From: Aliamphritea hakodatensis
GTDB taxonomy: Bacteria; Pseudomonadota; Gammaproteobacteria; Pseudomonadales; Balneatricaceae
DNA: 64,000 bases
Assembly (NCBI RefSeq): GCF_024347195.1
Contig: NZ_AP025281.1
Span: 682,001 to 746,000, forward strand
Direction of reading: 5' to 3'
Positions 51,293-59,959 of the stretch are shown piece by piece. The position numbers and the translations under genes are program-made. The notes under the pieces are model-generated. The model worked only from the letters and a program-made list of their open reading frames with translations, was not told where the DNA came from and did no database searches. Each line of letters opens with the position of its first letter. The first letter of the stretch is position 1.

Positions 51293-52522
51293 TTACTGGA
51301 TGGCCACCGCTGCGGATGCAGTGTGGACCGCGACAGGCATGGCAGCAGCACTGCTCGCCTGATCATCAGTGTTTACGTCAGTCTCAGGGGCTTTCTCTGT
51401 GTTTTCTTCACTGTCTGCTGCAGTGTTAACCGGTGCGGCATTGTCTGCCGGTGCTTCGGGTGCGGCTGTCACAGGCACACTCTCTCTTGCCTTTTCCAGC
51501 CAGCCGTCGAAGACTTTACGGTTTTTCTTAATCCAGCGAGTGGCATGACGTTTGATGTCTTCCGGGGACTTTTCACCACGCATCATTTTAAGGTTTTGTG
51601 CGCTTTCATCTGCCGCCGGAATCTGTAACAGCGATAAGAAGGTACGGGCAGCAGGGTTATCGGCAGCAAAGTTCTGGTTCATAACCGCTTTAATCTGATC
51701 GTCTGCAAATCCCCGCTGGGCTGCTGTCTGTGTTTCTGTCAGCGGGTTATCGTCAGCGGCTTCCTCTGTGGGCAAGCTGGCTGGCAGCACAACGCCTTCC
51801 AGCGTTTCCGGCGGTTCTACTGTTAACCAGATCACATCTTTTCCGGGCACGAGTACACTGGATATCCACTGTGGCAGCCAGGTGTAATACAAAACCGGCT
51901 TACCGGATTTGTAACGCTTAATGGTGGCTTTCATAAGGGCGAAGTAATCGCCGCGGTTATGGCTTACAGTGCTATTCAGGCCATAGGTTTTCAGATGTTC
52001 GTCAATGATGTCCTTACAGCCCCAGTCCGGGTTGCAACCGGTCAGATCCGCCTTACCGTCTTTATCTGTGTCGAACAGTGCGGCTATTGCCGGATCAGCC
52101 AGATCGTTCAGACTTTGAATGCCGTGTGTTTCAGCGGTTTTTTTGTCAATCAGGTAACCCTGTTTCAGGCCGGGGATAACGTTGCCGGTTTTTAAGATCG
52201 ACTTAACCCCGCCGGCTTTCTGATAAAACCCGTCGTGCAGGACATTCCACATATGAATGCTGAAGTCAGCATCCCCGTAAGCCAGCGCCAGCAGCATGGT
52301 GGCGTAACCGGTTTGCTTGGCCGGCAATACTGCATAGCCCAGTTCCTGCAGGCCGGCAATGGCGATTTCACCGCGAAAATGTTCTTCAGGAAGGGTCGAA
52401 AATACCGGAGTAACGCTGACGCCCGTGCCGGGTTTTTGCAGGATATCGGTTGTCGCATTGCCGAACAGGCTGAGGGTTGTCAGCATCCAGACGCTGATGA
52501 GCTGTGTAGTGATTTTTACCAT
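51293..52522 (-). CDS. ProX-like glycine betaine/proline-binding protein with C-terminal tail
   Basis: This periplasmic substrate-binding protein of the OpuAC/ProX family (compatible-solute ABC import) has a signal peptide (about 1-23). Its body is close to E. coli ProX, including DTDKDGKADLTGCNPDWGC near 152-170 and YYTWLPQWISS near 215. Unlike ProX, residues 345-409 form an added Ala/Pro/Glu/Asp-rich tail ending in a mildly hydrophobic stretch. No permease or ATPase gene is adjacent, so it is an orphan. The ATG is followed by normal codon use. Confidence 0.88.
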   Translation of the reverse strand: MVKITTQLISVWMLTTLSLFGNATTDILQKPGTGVSVTPVFSTLPEEHFRGEIAIAGLQELGYAVLPAKQTGYATMLLALAYGDADFSIHMWNVLHDGFYQKAGGVKSILKTGNVIPGLKQGYLIDKKTAETHGIQSLNDLADPAIAALFDTDKDGKADLTGCNPDWGCKDIIDEHLKTYGLNSTVSHNRGDYFALMKATIKRYKSGKPVLYYTWLPQWISSVLVPGKDVIWLTVEPPETLEGVVLPASLPTEEAADDNPLTETQTAAQRGFADDQIKAVMNQNFAADNPAARTFLSLLQIPAADESAQNLKMMRGEKSPEDIKRHATRWIKKNRKVFDGWLEKARESVPVTAAPEAPADNAAPVNTAADSEENTEKAPETDVNTDDQASSAAAMPVAVHTASAAVAIQ

Positions 52523-52823
52523 GGCAAATTACCTCTGGCGCAGGTACTGCGGCTGACAGATCAGTTAAGTGCAGGGGAATGTCAGAGAAAATCACTCACA
52601 AAGGTGTAACGCCTTTGAATACGCTCTGTTTGAAACATTACCTCCCTGTTTCTGTGGGTACGCTGCATATCAGTGGGGGCTAGACTAGCATATCCTGAGC
52701 CGTATCTGGGATGAATTTTGCCTGAATGTTGGCATTTTGAGGGTTGTTTTCCACCTTAACTCTTACTTAACCCCCAGAGGGGTATGCTGTGGGCTTTCAT
52801 GGCTAAGTGCAGGAGAATTAAAG
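52523..52823. other. Divergent region between proX-like gene and mipA
   Basis: About 300 bp without a gene. It holds a small hairpin (CAAAGG 52599-52604 with CCTTTG 52612-52617), then the direct-repeat box and -10 hexamer of mipA listed separately. The frame that continues upstream of mipA in this region lacks a ribosome-binding site and is not coding. Confidence 0.55.
52755..52788 (+). promoter_or_regulatory. PmrA/QseB-type box and promoter of mipA
   Basis: CTTAAC, N5 (TCTTA) and CTTAAC give a perfect 11-bp-period direct repeat, the geometry of PmrA/QseB boxes. The repeat covers the place of the -35 element of a TATGCT -10 hexamer at 52783-52788. That arrangement is expected for activation by an OmpR-family regulator, and one is encoded at 54949. 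Confidence 0.6.
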
Positions 52824-53588
52824 GTGAAACAACACGCTAAAATGGCCGGGGTCGGGGCAGTAAGTCTGTTCGCCGGTATCTGGGCAACCACTGCTGTTGC
52901 GGCAGAAGGCGAGCCGGAGCTGAATATCAGCCTGGGGCTTGGGGCAGGTTACAGCGAATCAATCTACAAGGGGATTGATGACGACAGTGCTGCACTGCCG
53001 CTGTTTGATATTGAGTATGGCAATTTTTATATTTCCGGTCTTGAGGCGGGTTATACCTTCTATGAAACAGAAACGCTGAGTCTGTATGCCGCGATTGCAG
53101 CGGATGATCTGGACGGTGAGCGCACCGACAGCAGACAGCTGCGTGATCTGGGTGATGTGGATAGCGGTACGAATCTGGTGCTGGGTGCGGAAATGATGAC
53201 GGAGGTGGGGCTGCTGAGCGCCTCTGTAGCTCAGGATGTTGCAGATGAGCATAAGGGCACCCAGGTGAACCTCGGATGGGGAATACCGGTTGAGTTTGGC
53301 GATCTGACCGTTTTCCCGGCAGTATCTGCCAGTTGGGTAAGTGATAAGGTAGTGAATCATTACTACGGTGTTTCCGCCAGCCAGGCCCGCGCAGGTCGTG
53401 CTGCTTACGACGGTGACAGTGCCTGGATTTACGGTGTGGGTGTGTCGGCAGAATACGCGCTGAATCAGGAGTGGACCATTATCGGTGCGGTAAACTATGA
53501 AAGTTACAGTGATGAGATTACTGACAGCTCGATTGTCAGTGAAGACTCTGCGGTGTCTGCGATGATGGGTATCCGTTACCAGTTCTGA
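52824..53588 (+). CDS. MipA/OmpV-family outer-membrane protein
   Basis: This beta-barrel family includes MltA-interacting protein and Vibrio OmpV. I start at GTG 52824, with AGGAG 8 nt upstream, giving a 254-residue precursor with a signal peptide cut near residue 26 (AVAA). The mature part has alternating strands typical of the family (GLGAGYSESIYKGID near the start, with repeated GVG-type strands) and the terminal aromatic residue (RYQF) required for BAM insertion. MipA-family genes often lie next to two-component systems, as here. Confidence 0.9.
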   Translation: MKQHAKMAGVGAVSLFAGIWATTAVAAEGEPELNISLGLGAGYSESIYKGIDDDSAALPLFDIEYGNFYISGLEAGYTFYETETLSLYAAIAADDLDGERTDSRQLRDLGDVDSGTNLVLGAEMMTEVGLLSASVAQDVADEHKGTQVNLGWGIPVEFGDLTVFPAVSASWVSDKVVNHYYGVSASQARAGRAAYDGDSAWIYGVGVSAEYALNQEWTIIGAVNYESYSDEITDSSIVSEDSAVSAMMGIRYQF

Positions 53589-53621
53589 TACACGTCTTCC
53601 CCTGACGTACCGGAATAGAAG

Positions 53622-53647
53622 AAACGCTGCATATGCAGCGTTTTTTT
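53622..53647 (+). terminator. Terminator after mipA
   Basis: AAACGCTGCA and TGCAGCGTTT arms are followed by T7. It lies between the convergent mipA and sensor kinase genes; A-rich sequence on the left could let it work in both directions. Confidence 0.85.
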
Positions 53648-53657
53648 ATGTCTGAAT

Positions 53658-54956
53658 TCAGTGAGTAAAAATGTGTTCCGGCCATTTCAGGGTGGCAATG
53701 ACGCCGTCCCCGACGTATTCGAGCCGGAGTTCCCAGTGAAGCTTCTGGCAAATCTGTTCTACCAGATGAATGCCCAGGCCGAAGCTGTTATCACTGTCGG
53801 TAAGCGTGGCCCCTTCATCGTGATTTTCAATGCGCAGGTAATGCTCGTCAATTTCAATATTAATGCTGCCTTCCTGGGTGTGCTGGAAAGCATTACGTAA
53901 CAGGTTATTGAGGACAATCCTCAGCGGGGTTACCGGCAGGAGTTTATGGCCCCCAAAGCTTTCCCGGAAATTGAGTTCGACGGGCTTGTTTTCCAGCAGG
54001 TAGCCAAGGTCTTCCAGCAGCTCTCTGATCAGTTGGGCCGGGACGATATTTTCCTGTTTTGGGGGCGTATTGTTATCCCGTGAGATCCATAACAGGGTTT
54101 CGGTTAGCTTTTGCATACTGGCATTGGCACGGTTGATGCGATCAAGGGGGCGTTGCAGCGGTGCTGAAGACTCCATGCGGGCCAGTAATTCCATATTGGC
54201 TTTAATGACCGCAATCGGAGTACGCAATTCATGGCTGGCATTACGCAGAAAACGGTGTTCTTTTTCCAGCAGATCCGCAATGCGGACAAACGCGGTCTGA
54301 AGCTGGTTCGCGATCTGGTTAAGGTCGTGGAAATAAAAATCCGGCACCGGCTGCTGGAGTTTTTCAAAGGATAATTCTTCAGCCCATTTTGCCAGTGCGT
54401 CACTGCGGCGGGTCAGGCGCCGACCGTACAGCCAGACCACCAGAATCATCAGGAACACATAAACAGTACCGACGAAGAAGCCACGGCTGAATAAGCGGTC
54501 GAACTTTTGCCGTTGTTCCTGCGAGAGCTTATCGGCATCAAAATCGGCAACAACATACAGCTTGCGCTGGTCGGGTAAACGGTGTGTATATATTGTCAGG
54601 AAACGGGCGCCGTCCCAGCTTTCTTCTCCGTTGGGAAACCATTCCACCTCAACATATTCTCCATACTCCAGCTCCGTAAACGGCACAACCTGATGATAAA
54701 AAGGCGGTGCCTGACGCCAGTCGTCGAGATAGAAATGCAGGATACTGGTTTGCGGCAGCGGCGTATCGTGGGCTTCAGTGTAGCGTTTTTCGAAGTCATC
54801 GATTTCAAACTGCATCGTCAACTTGGCCATTTCATCAAAGCCCCTGCTCAGGCTGATATCCACCAGAAAGGTATAAATCAGCGCTGTTACCAGCGTCAGA
54901 CTGACGACCAGCAGGCTGAATTGCCTGCGCATGGTACGTTTACCGTGTTTAAACAT
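53658..54956 (-). CDS. Sensor histidine kinase of the RND-pump operon
   Basis: This inner-membrane kinase has two membrane segments (about 13-33 and 165-185) around a roughly 130-residue periplasmic domain. HisKA follows with the H-box SHELRTPIAV near 235, then a HATPase domain with NNLLRNAFQH and FGLGIHLVEQI. The usual G1 box is weak (ENHDEGATL instead of DxGxG), so ATP-site geometry may differ. I start at ATG 54956, overlapping the regulator by 8 nt; an ATG 18 nt upstream is also possible. It is the last gene of a five-gene minus-strand operon. Confidence 0.88.
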   Translation of the reverse strand: MFKHGKRTMRRQFSLLVVSLTLVTALIYTFLVDISLSRGFDEMAKLTMQFEIDDFEKRYTEAHDTPLPQTSILHFYLDDWRQAPPFYHQVVPFTELEYGEYVEVEWFPNGEESWDGARFLTIYTHRLPDQRKLYVVADFDADKLSQEQRQKFDRLFSRGFFVGTVYVFLMILVVWLYGRRLTRRSDALAKWAEELSFEKLQQPVPDFYFHDLNQIANQLQTAFVRIADLLEKEHRFLRNASHELRTPIAVIKANMELLARMESSAPLQRPLDRINRANASMQKLTETLLWISRDNNTPPKQENIVPAQLIRELLEDLGYLLENKPVELNFRESFGGHKLLPVTPLRIVLNNLLRNAFQHTQEGSINIEIDEHYLRIENHDEGATLTDSDNSFGLGIHLVEQICQKLHWELRLEYVGDGVIATLKWPEHIFTH

Positions 54957-55635
54957 TGTTATCCCGTAATACAAAGCCCTGTTGTGACAGGGTCTGAATC
55001 ATGGCTTGTGCAAAGGGTTTATCTACCTGCTGCCGGAGGTTATACATATGGACTTTCAGGCTGTTGGTGTCTGGTGGGCTGTCCTGCCAGAGGCTGTATT
55101 CAAGGTCTTTTCGGCTGACGGGGTTCGGGCTGGCGCGCATCAGGGTTTCCAGCAGTGTCCAGCAACTGGGGGTCAGCTTAAGGGTGATACCGTCCCGGCT
55201 GGCATGGCGACTGTCCAGGTTAAGTGTCAGGCCGCCGACCTGCAGTTTGCGCACCTGCCCGCTGCGCCGTACCGCCAGTGCCCGAATCCGCATGGCCAGT
55301 TCTTCCATGGCGAAGGGTTTCACCAGATAGTCGTCGGTACCGGCTCTGAAGCCGGCAATTTTATCTTCCAGTGTGTCCCGGGCGGTGAGCATCAGAACCG
55401 GCGTGTCGGTGCCCTGCTGGCGCAGTTTTTCACACAGGGTGATGCCATCCATGCGGGGGAGCATCAGATCGAGAACCAATACCTGATAGCTGTTTTCTGT
55501 GGCCAGTTTCAGGCCTGCCTGACCATTGTAGGCATGGTCGCAGGTGATGCCTTCCAGGGCCAGGAAGTCGGCGGTGGAGCTGGCCAGATCGATATCATCC
55601 TCGACCAGCAAAATTTCAATCTTGGGTAGCGTCAT
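54949..55635 (-). CDS. OmpR-family response regulator of the RND-pump operon
   Basis: A receiver (about 1-115; EDD near 10-12, phospho-Asp in VLDLMLPRMD near 55, KPF near 105) and a winged-helix DNA-binding domain (about 130-225) form a 228-residue OmpR/PhoB-family regulator of the PmrA/QseB type. Its ATG overlaps the RND pump stop (ATGA). The direct-repeat boxes upstream of mipA and, less perfectly, upstream of the pump operon are natural candidate sites. Confidence 0.92.
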   Translation of the reverse strand: MTLPKIEILLVEDDIDLASSTADFLALEGITCDHAYNGQAGLKLATENSYQVLVLDLMLPRMDGITLCEKLRQQGTDTPVLMLTARDTLEDKIAGFRAGTDDYLVKPFAMEELAMRIRALAVRRSGQVRKLQVGGLTLNLDSRHASRDGITLKLTPSCWTLLETLMRASPNPVSRKDLEYSLWQDSPPDTNSLKVHMYNLRQQVDKPFAQAMIQTLSQQGFVLRDNNV

Positions 55636-58600
55636 GAAATCAGTTCCTGAGGTTTGGCGGTGATGGCGGCGACAGGCTTTCTCCGGGAAGGCCGTTTGGC
55701 GGCCGGTTTAAGGTCTTCGCCGATCATTGTCAGTGCCGGTATTAAAATCAGGGTAATAAGGGTTGCGAACAGAATACCATAGCCCATGGCGATTGCGGCG
55801 GGAATGAGGAACTGAGCCTGCTCAGAGGTTTCAAATATCAGCGGTACGAGCCCGGCATAAGTGGTTATGGAGGTCAGGAATATGGCCCGCATCCGGCTGC
55901 ACCCTGCCTGTACCATGGCCAGATGAGCGGGCATACCGGCGGCACGCTGTTCGTTAAAGCGGCTGATCAGTAACAGGCTGTCGTTTACCACTACGCCGGA
56001 CAGCGCCAGAATGCCGAACAGCGACAGGATACTCAGGGGGATGTCATGCAGCCAGTGGCCGATCAGTGCGCCGACAATGCCAAACGGAATGGCGGTCATG
56101 ATCATCAGGGGTTGCAGGTATGACTTCAGCGGGATTGCCAGTAATGCATAGATAGCAACCAGTGCAATGAGAAATGCCCCCTGCAGTGAACTGCGGGTTT
56201 CCGCTTCTTCCTGTGCTTCGCCGCCGAGCCTGATTTCCAGACCGGGGTAATCCCGGCTTAACTGGCTGAACAGGCCGCTGTCTAATTCATCCAGAATCAG
56301 CTGTGGTGTGGCGGCGAATTTGTCGACATCGGCAGAAATAACCGCGACCCGGCTGCGGTTTACCCGGTAAATATTGCTGGCCACATAACGGCTGCTGATG
56401 CTGGCAACGCTGTCCAGCGGTAAAACCTGACCGCTGTCGGTGCGGATTCTGGCATCCGCCAGATTATCGATGTGACGACGGGCGTTATCCGGGTAGCGCA
56501 GTTTGACTTTCATTTCGTCCCGGCCACGCTGAAAACGCTGTACTTCAAACCCCTGAAAGGCTTGCTGGATCTGGTTGGCGATATTCTGCGCTGTCAGCCC
56601 CATTGCCTGCCCCGCGGGGGTCAGCGTGAGGTCAATTTGTCCCTGACCGGCCCTGAGGGTGTTCTGTATTGCGGAAATGCCTTCGTAATTTTTCAGCGCA
56701 GTTTCAATGGCCTGACTGGCGGTTTCCAGTGTCTGGTTATCTTCTGAGCGGATTTCGATGCTGATGTCATCGGCGCCTTCCCAGGCCGTGATGAACTTCA
56801 GCTTGCGAACCGCTTCAAGGTTGCCGATTCTGGATTGCCAGCTGTTGGCAATGTCCTGTGTGGTCAGCGGTCTGCCTGCCCGTCCTGAGAGCCCGGCTAT
56901 GAGGGTGGCACTGCTGGCATCGGTCCAGATGGCCAGATGGTTTACGGGCGGTTCATCCAGCGCGTATTGCTGCTGGATATCGCGGTTGAGTTGCATGGCC
57001 GCCTGTTCAATCATCAGTGCCTGTTTCTGTACCAGACCGAAACCGGTGTCTTCTTCCAGCTCCAGCTGGACAGTAATAAAGTTACTGGGGATATGTGGAA
57101 AGAAGACGGCTTTGATTTTGCCGGAAGGCACCATGCCGATGACCAGCACAAACAGGCTGACCGCGATGATCACCGTCACGTACCGGTATGCCAGTACCTG
57201 ATGTATCAGTGGGCGGTACAGTTTGCGGGTGAAGTAATTCAGGCCGTTGCTCATGACCGTCTGGATTTTTCCCCAGCCCCGGCTAACAGGGTTGCGCTGA
57301 TCAGACTGCATTTTCAGGTGTGCCAGATGCGCCGGCAGCACCAGTTTTGATTCCAGCAGGGAGAAGGCCAGACAGAAGGCAGCCGCGTAGGCAAAGAAAC
57401 TGAATATCTTGCCCATTTCGCCGTCAACCAGGGTCAGTGCCATAAAGGCGACAATGGTGGTCAGCACGCCGAATACGGTGGGAATGGTGACCCGCTGTGC
57501 GCCGGCAATCGTGGCATCGACAGTCGCCCCGTGTTTTTCCCGGGAGGCGTAAATGCTTTCGCCGACCACAACCGCATCATCAACCACGATGCCCAGCGCG
57601 ATGATAAACCCGAAGGTGGTTAACTCGTTCAGGGTCAGGTTGAACAGACGGGCGTCCATGAGTAACAGTGCGCCGCAGAAGATGACCGGCAGGCCTACAC
57701 CCACCCAGAAGGCGACCCGTACGTTAAGAAACAGGGCCAGTAACAGCATCACCAGCCCAATCCCCATCACGCTGTTCTTCATCAGCAGGCTGAGACGGTC
57801 AGCGATATAAATACTCTGGTCATTCCAGATAACGGCTTCGATGCCGACAGGTAACTGGCTGCGAAAGCTGGCCACTTCTTGTTCGACTTGCCGGGAGATC
57901 TGCATGATGTCTGAGGTGGTGTACATCTTTACATCCAGGCCGATCGCCGGCAGACCGTTGTAGCGCGACAGTACCGGTGTTTGGGTAAAACCGTCTTCGA
58001 CGGTTGCCAGATCGGCCAGTGTGATGCGCTGGCCTCCGGTCGTCTGACGGATAAGTATCTGTTCAAACTGGGTCTGATAGTACGCCTGCTGATCGGCCTT
58101 GATAACCAGGGTGCCATCGGCGCTGAACAGTTCGCCGCCCCGTTCATTCAGAGAGGCGCCCTGAATGCGGGCGGCAATGTCGGCTATGCTGACTCCCAGC
58201 GCCTGAAGGCGGTTTTCATCCACCTGAATGGTAATCTCAGGCGTACGGTTACCGTTGGTATTCACCCGCTCAATGGCCGGGTCGTTCAGCAGTTGTTTGC
58301 GCAGTCGCCGGGCCACTTCCTGCAAGGTAGCCGGGTCTGCATCGCCGTAGAGCTGAACGCTGACAGCGTCTTCCAGATACGTGGCTTTACTGACCACCGG
58401 ACGTTCCGCTGCCTGTGGCAGGGTATTGATGCTGTCGATACGGTTTTTAACGTCCCGGTAGAGAGTCTCCAGATCGTAGCCACTGGTACGTTCAACCGTG
58501 ACTGTGGTACCGGAACCGTCAGAGTCGCTGGTGAGTTTTTTAATTCCCTCAATGCCCTGCAGAGCTTCTTCCAGCTTGATCGCCAGCCCTTCCTCCGCGT

Positions 58601-58790
58601 TGGCAGCGGAGCCGCTTTCATAGACAACCGATACCGTGACCGTATTAGGAGGAAGGGGCGGAAAGGCTTCTACCCGCAGGTTCATCGCACTCATCAGGCC
58701 GGCGATCAGTATCAGGGCCATCAGGAGATTAGCCGCCACCGGGTTACGGGCAAACCAGGCGACCCAGCCTTGACGGGTATCATGGATCAT
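55632..58790 (-). CDS. RND-type efflux transporter (HAE1-like)
   Basis: The 1052-residue inner-membrane protein has the RND layout: membrane segment 1 (about 15-35), a large periplasmic loop, segments 2-6, a second periplasmic loop and segments 7-12. The proton-relay aspartates lie in GIVVDDAVVV near 405. It belongs to the HAE1-like (AcrB-type) group rather than the metal CusA group, because no Met-rich motif is evident. It lies between the membrane fusion gene and the regulator with ATGA overlaps on both sides. Confidence 0.93.
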   Translation of the reverse strand: MIHDTRQGWVAWFARNPVAANLLMALILIAGLMSAMNLRVEAFPPLPPNTVTVSVVYESGSAANAEEGLAIKLEEALQGIEGIKKLTSDSDGSGTTVTVERTSGYDLETLYRDVKNRIDSINTLPQAAERPVVSKATYLEDAVSVQLYGDADPATLQEVARRLRKQLLNDPAIERVNTNGNRTPEITIQVDENRLQALGVSIADIAARIQGASLNERGGELFSADGTLVIKADQQAYYQTQFEQILIRQTTGGQRITLADLATVEDGFTQTPVLSRYNGLPAIGLDVKMYTTSDIMQISRQVEQEVASFRSQLPVGIEAVIWNDQSIYIADRLSLLMKNSVMGIGLVMLLLALFLNVRVAFWVGVGLPVIFCGALLLMDARLFNLTLNELTTFGFIIALGIVVDDAVVVGESIYASREKHGATVDATIAGAQRVTIPTVFGVLTTIVAFMALTLVDGEMGKIFSFFAYAAAFCLAFSLLESKLVLPAHLAHLKMQSDQRNPVSRGWGKIQTVMSNGLNYFTRKLYRPLIHQVLAYRYVTVIIAVSLFVLVIGMVPSGKIKAVFFPHIPSNFITVQLELEEDTGFGLVQKQALMIEQAAMQLNRDIQQQYALDEPPVNHLAIWTDASSATLIAGLSGRAGRPLTTQDIANSWQSRIGNLEAVRKLKFITAWEGADDISIEIRSEDNQTLETASQAIETALKNYEGISAIQNTLRAGQGQIDLTLTPAGQAMGLTAQNIANQIQQAFQGFEVQRFQRGRDEMKVKLRYPDNARRHIDNLADARIRTDSGQVLPLDSVASISSRYVASNIYRVNRSRVAVISADVDKFAATPQLILDELDSGLFSQLSRDYPGLEIRLGGEAQEEAETRSSLQGAFLIALVAIYALLAIPLKSYLQPLMIMTAIPFGIVGALIGHWLHDIPLSILSLFGILALSGVVVNDSLLLISRFNEQRAAGMPAHLAMVQAGCSRMRAIFLTSITTYAGLVPLIFETSEQAQFLIPAAIAMGYGILFATLITLILIPALTMIGEDLKPAAKRPSRRKPVAAITAKPQELIS

Positions 58791-59956
58791 TGGCTGATCT
58801 CCGTTGTGGCCAGCGTCTGCTGTTCAGTGACCGGGCTGACCTGCATATTCGGTAAGTAGCTGGCCAGCGGTTTACGCACCAGTTGCAGTGACGCGGGTAG
58901 GTCTCCCCGGGGGATAAACAGCTGATTATCTTTGCTGAAGATGGCTTTGCGGGCGCTGTGTTTCAGTAAATTATCCTCTACGTACCAGATATAGCCGGCA
59001 GCGCTCAGGGCTGCGGCGGGTATGGCAAAGAGGTTTGCCTGCTGCCTGCCGGTGATGCTGATGGCGACAAAGTCACCTGTCAGCAAGGGGGTATCTTTCT
59101 CCAGAGGCTGTTCAACGCTGATAATCAGTTCACGTAAACGGGTTGTCGGGCTGACAGCATCAGCGAGTTGGAGAACCTGTGCTTCCCAACGGGTCTGCTG
59201 GTCTTTACTGAACAGCCTTACACTGGCGGTGGCCGGGTCTTCCGGCAGCTGTTGCCACTGGCTGGCGGTCAGACCGATGCGTACTTCGGCACGGTCGCTG
59301 GCGCGCAGTTTTGCCAGTTCACTGCCCGGCTGCAGGTAGCTGCCAACACTGACATTGCGGGCAGATACTACCCCGTTAAAAGGTGCTTTCAGTTCCGTAT
59401 GGGCAAGGTTATTGCGGGCCTGGGTTACTGCTGCGCTGGCTGCCCGGTAACGGGCCCGTGCGGCAGCCAGCTGAGGCTTACGCAGTAACAGATCGCTGGG
59501 TTGGGTAGTCAGGCCGGCGCGCTGCCAGTCTTTCTTTGCCTGGCTGCTCTGGTGTTTTTCCTGCTGCAGGGCGAGGTTAGCATCGGCAAGGTTTTGCTGT
59601 GCCTGTGCCAGTGCGGTCTGATAGTCGGTATCATCCAGCCGTAACAGAATCTCACCTTTCCGGATTTGCCGGCCATCAGTGAAATCCGGATTACGCCAGA
59701 CTACCCGGCCGCTGATCTGACTGCTCAGGCTCAGTTCATCGGTGCTGGTGACCTCACCAAAGCCGTTAATCCGGGCGGTAAAGCTGCCGGGTGTCAGTTC
59801 AAGAACAGTGACTCTGGGGGCGGTTACAGTCTCTTCAAACTGTTCCGCTGAAGGCTGATTGTCGATGGCTGCTGCGGTATACAGGCATGCACCTCCGAGC
59901 CCGGCGACAGACAGCAGGGTGATGATGAGTTTTTTCGGTAATAACTTAATTGTCAC
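58787..59956 (-). CDS. RND efflux membrane fusion protein (HlyD/AcrA-like)
   Basis: This periplasmic adaptor connects the RND pump to the outer-membrane channel. The 389-residue protein starts with a membrane anchor (about 9-28). It then has a split lipoyl domain (about 75-105 and 190-220) around a coiled-coil hairpin rich in Ala/Gln (about 105-190), and a beta-barrel C-terminus. The start is GTG 59956, 8 nt after GGGAG and 3 nt after the outer-membrane factor stop. Confidence 0.92.
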   Translation of the reverse strand: MTIKLLPKKLIITLLSVAGLGGACLYTAAAIDNQPSAEQFEETVTAPRVTVLELTPGSFTARINGFGEVTSTDELSLSSQISGRVVWRNPDFTDGRQIRKGEILLRLDDTDYQTALAQAQQNLADANLALQQEKHQSSQAKKDWQRAGLTTQPSDLLLRKPQLAAARARYRAASAAVTQARNNLAHTELKAPFNGVVSARNVSVGSYLQPGSELAKLRASDRAEVRIGLTASQWQQLPEDPATASVRLFSKDQQTRWEAQVLQLADAVSPTTRLRELIISVEQPLEKDTPLLTGDFVAISITGRQQANLFAIPAAALSAAGYIWYVEDNLLKHSARKAIFSKDNQLFIPRGDLPASLQLVRKPLASYLPNMQVSPVTEQQTLATTEISQ

Positions 59957-59959
59957 GGA

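Noticed and set aside
52737..52823. N-terminal extension of MipA to an upstream start
   Set aside because: The extra 29 residues precede the signal peptide, and the segment contains the promoter repeats. GTG 52824 has AGGAG at the correct distance.
57981..58859. 292-codon plus-strand frame inside the RND gene
   Set aside because: It is antisense to conserved transmembrane and periplasmic parts of the pump. Its length reflects codon bias, not coding.
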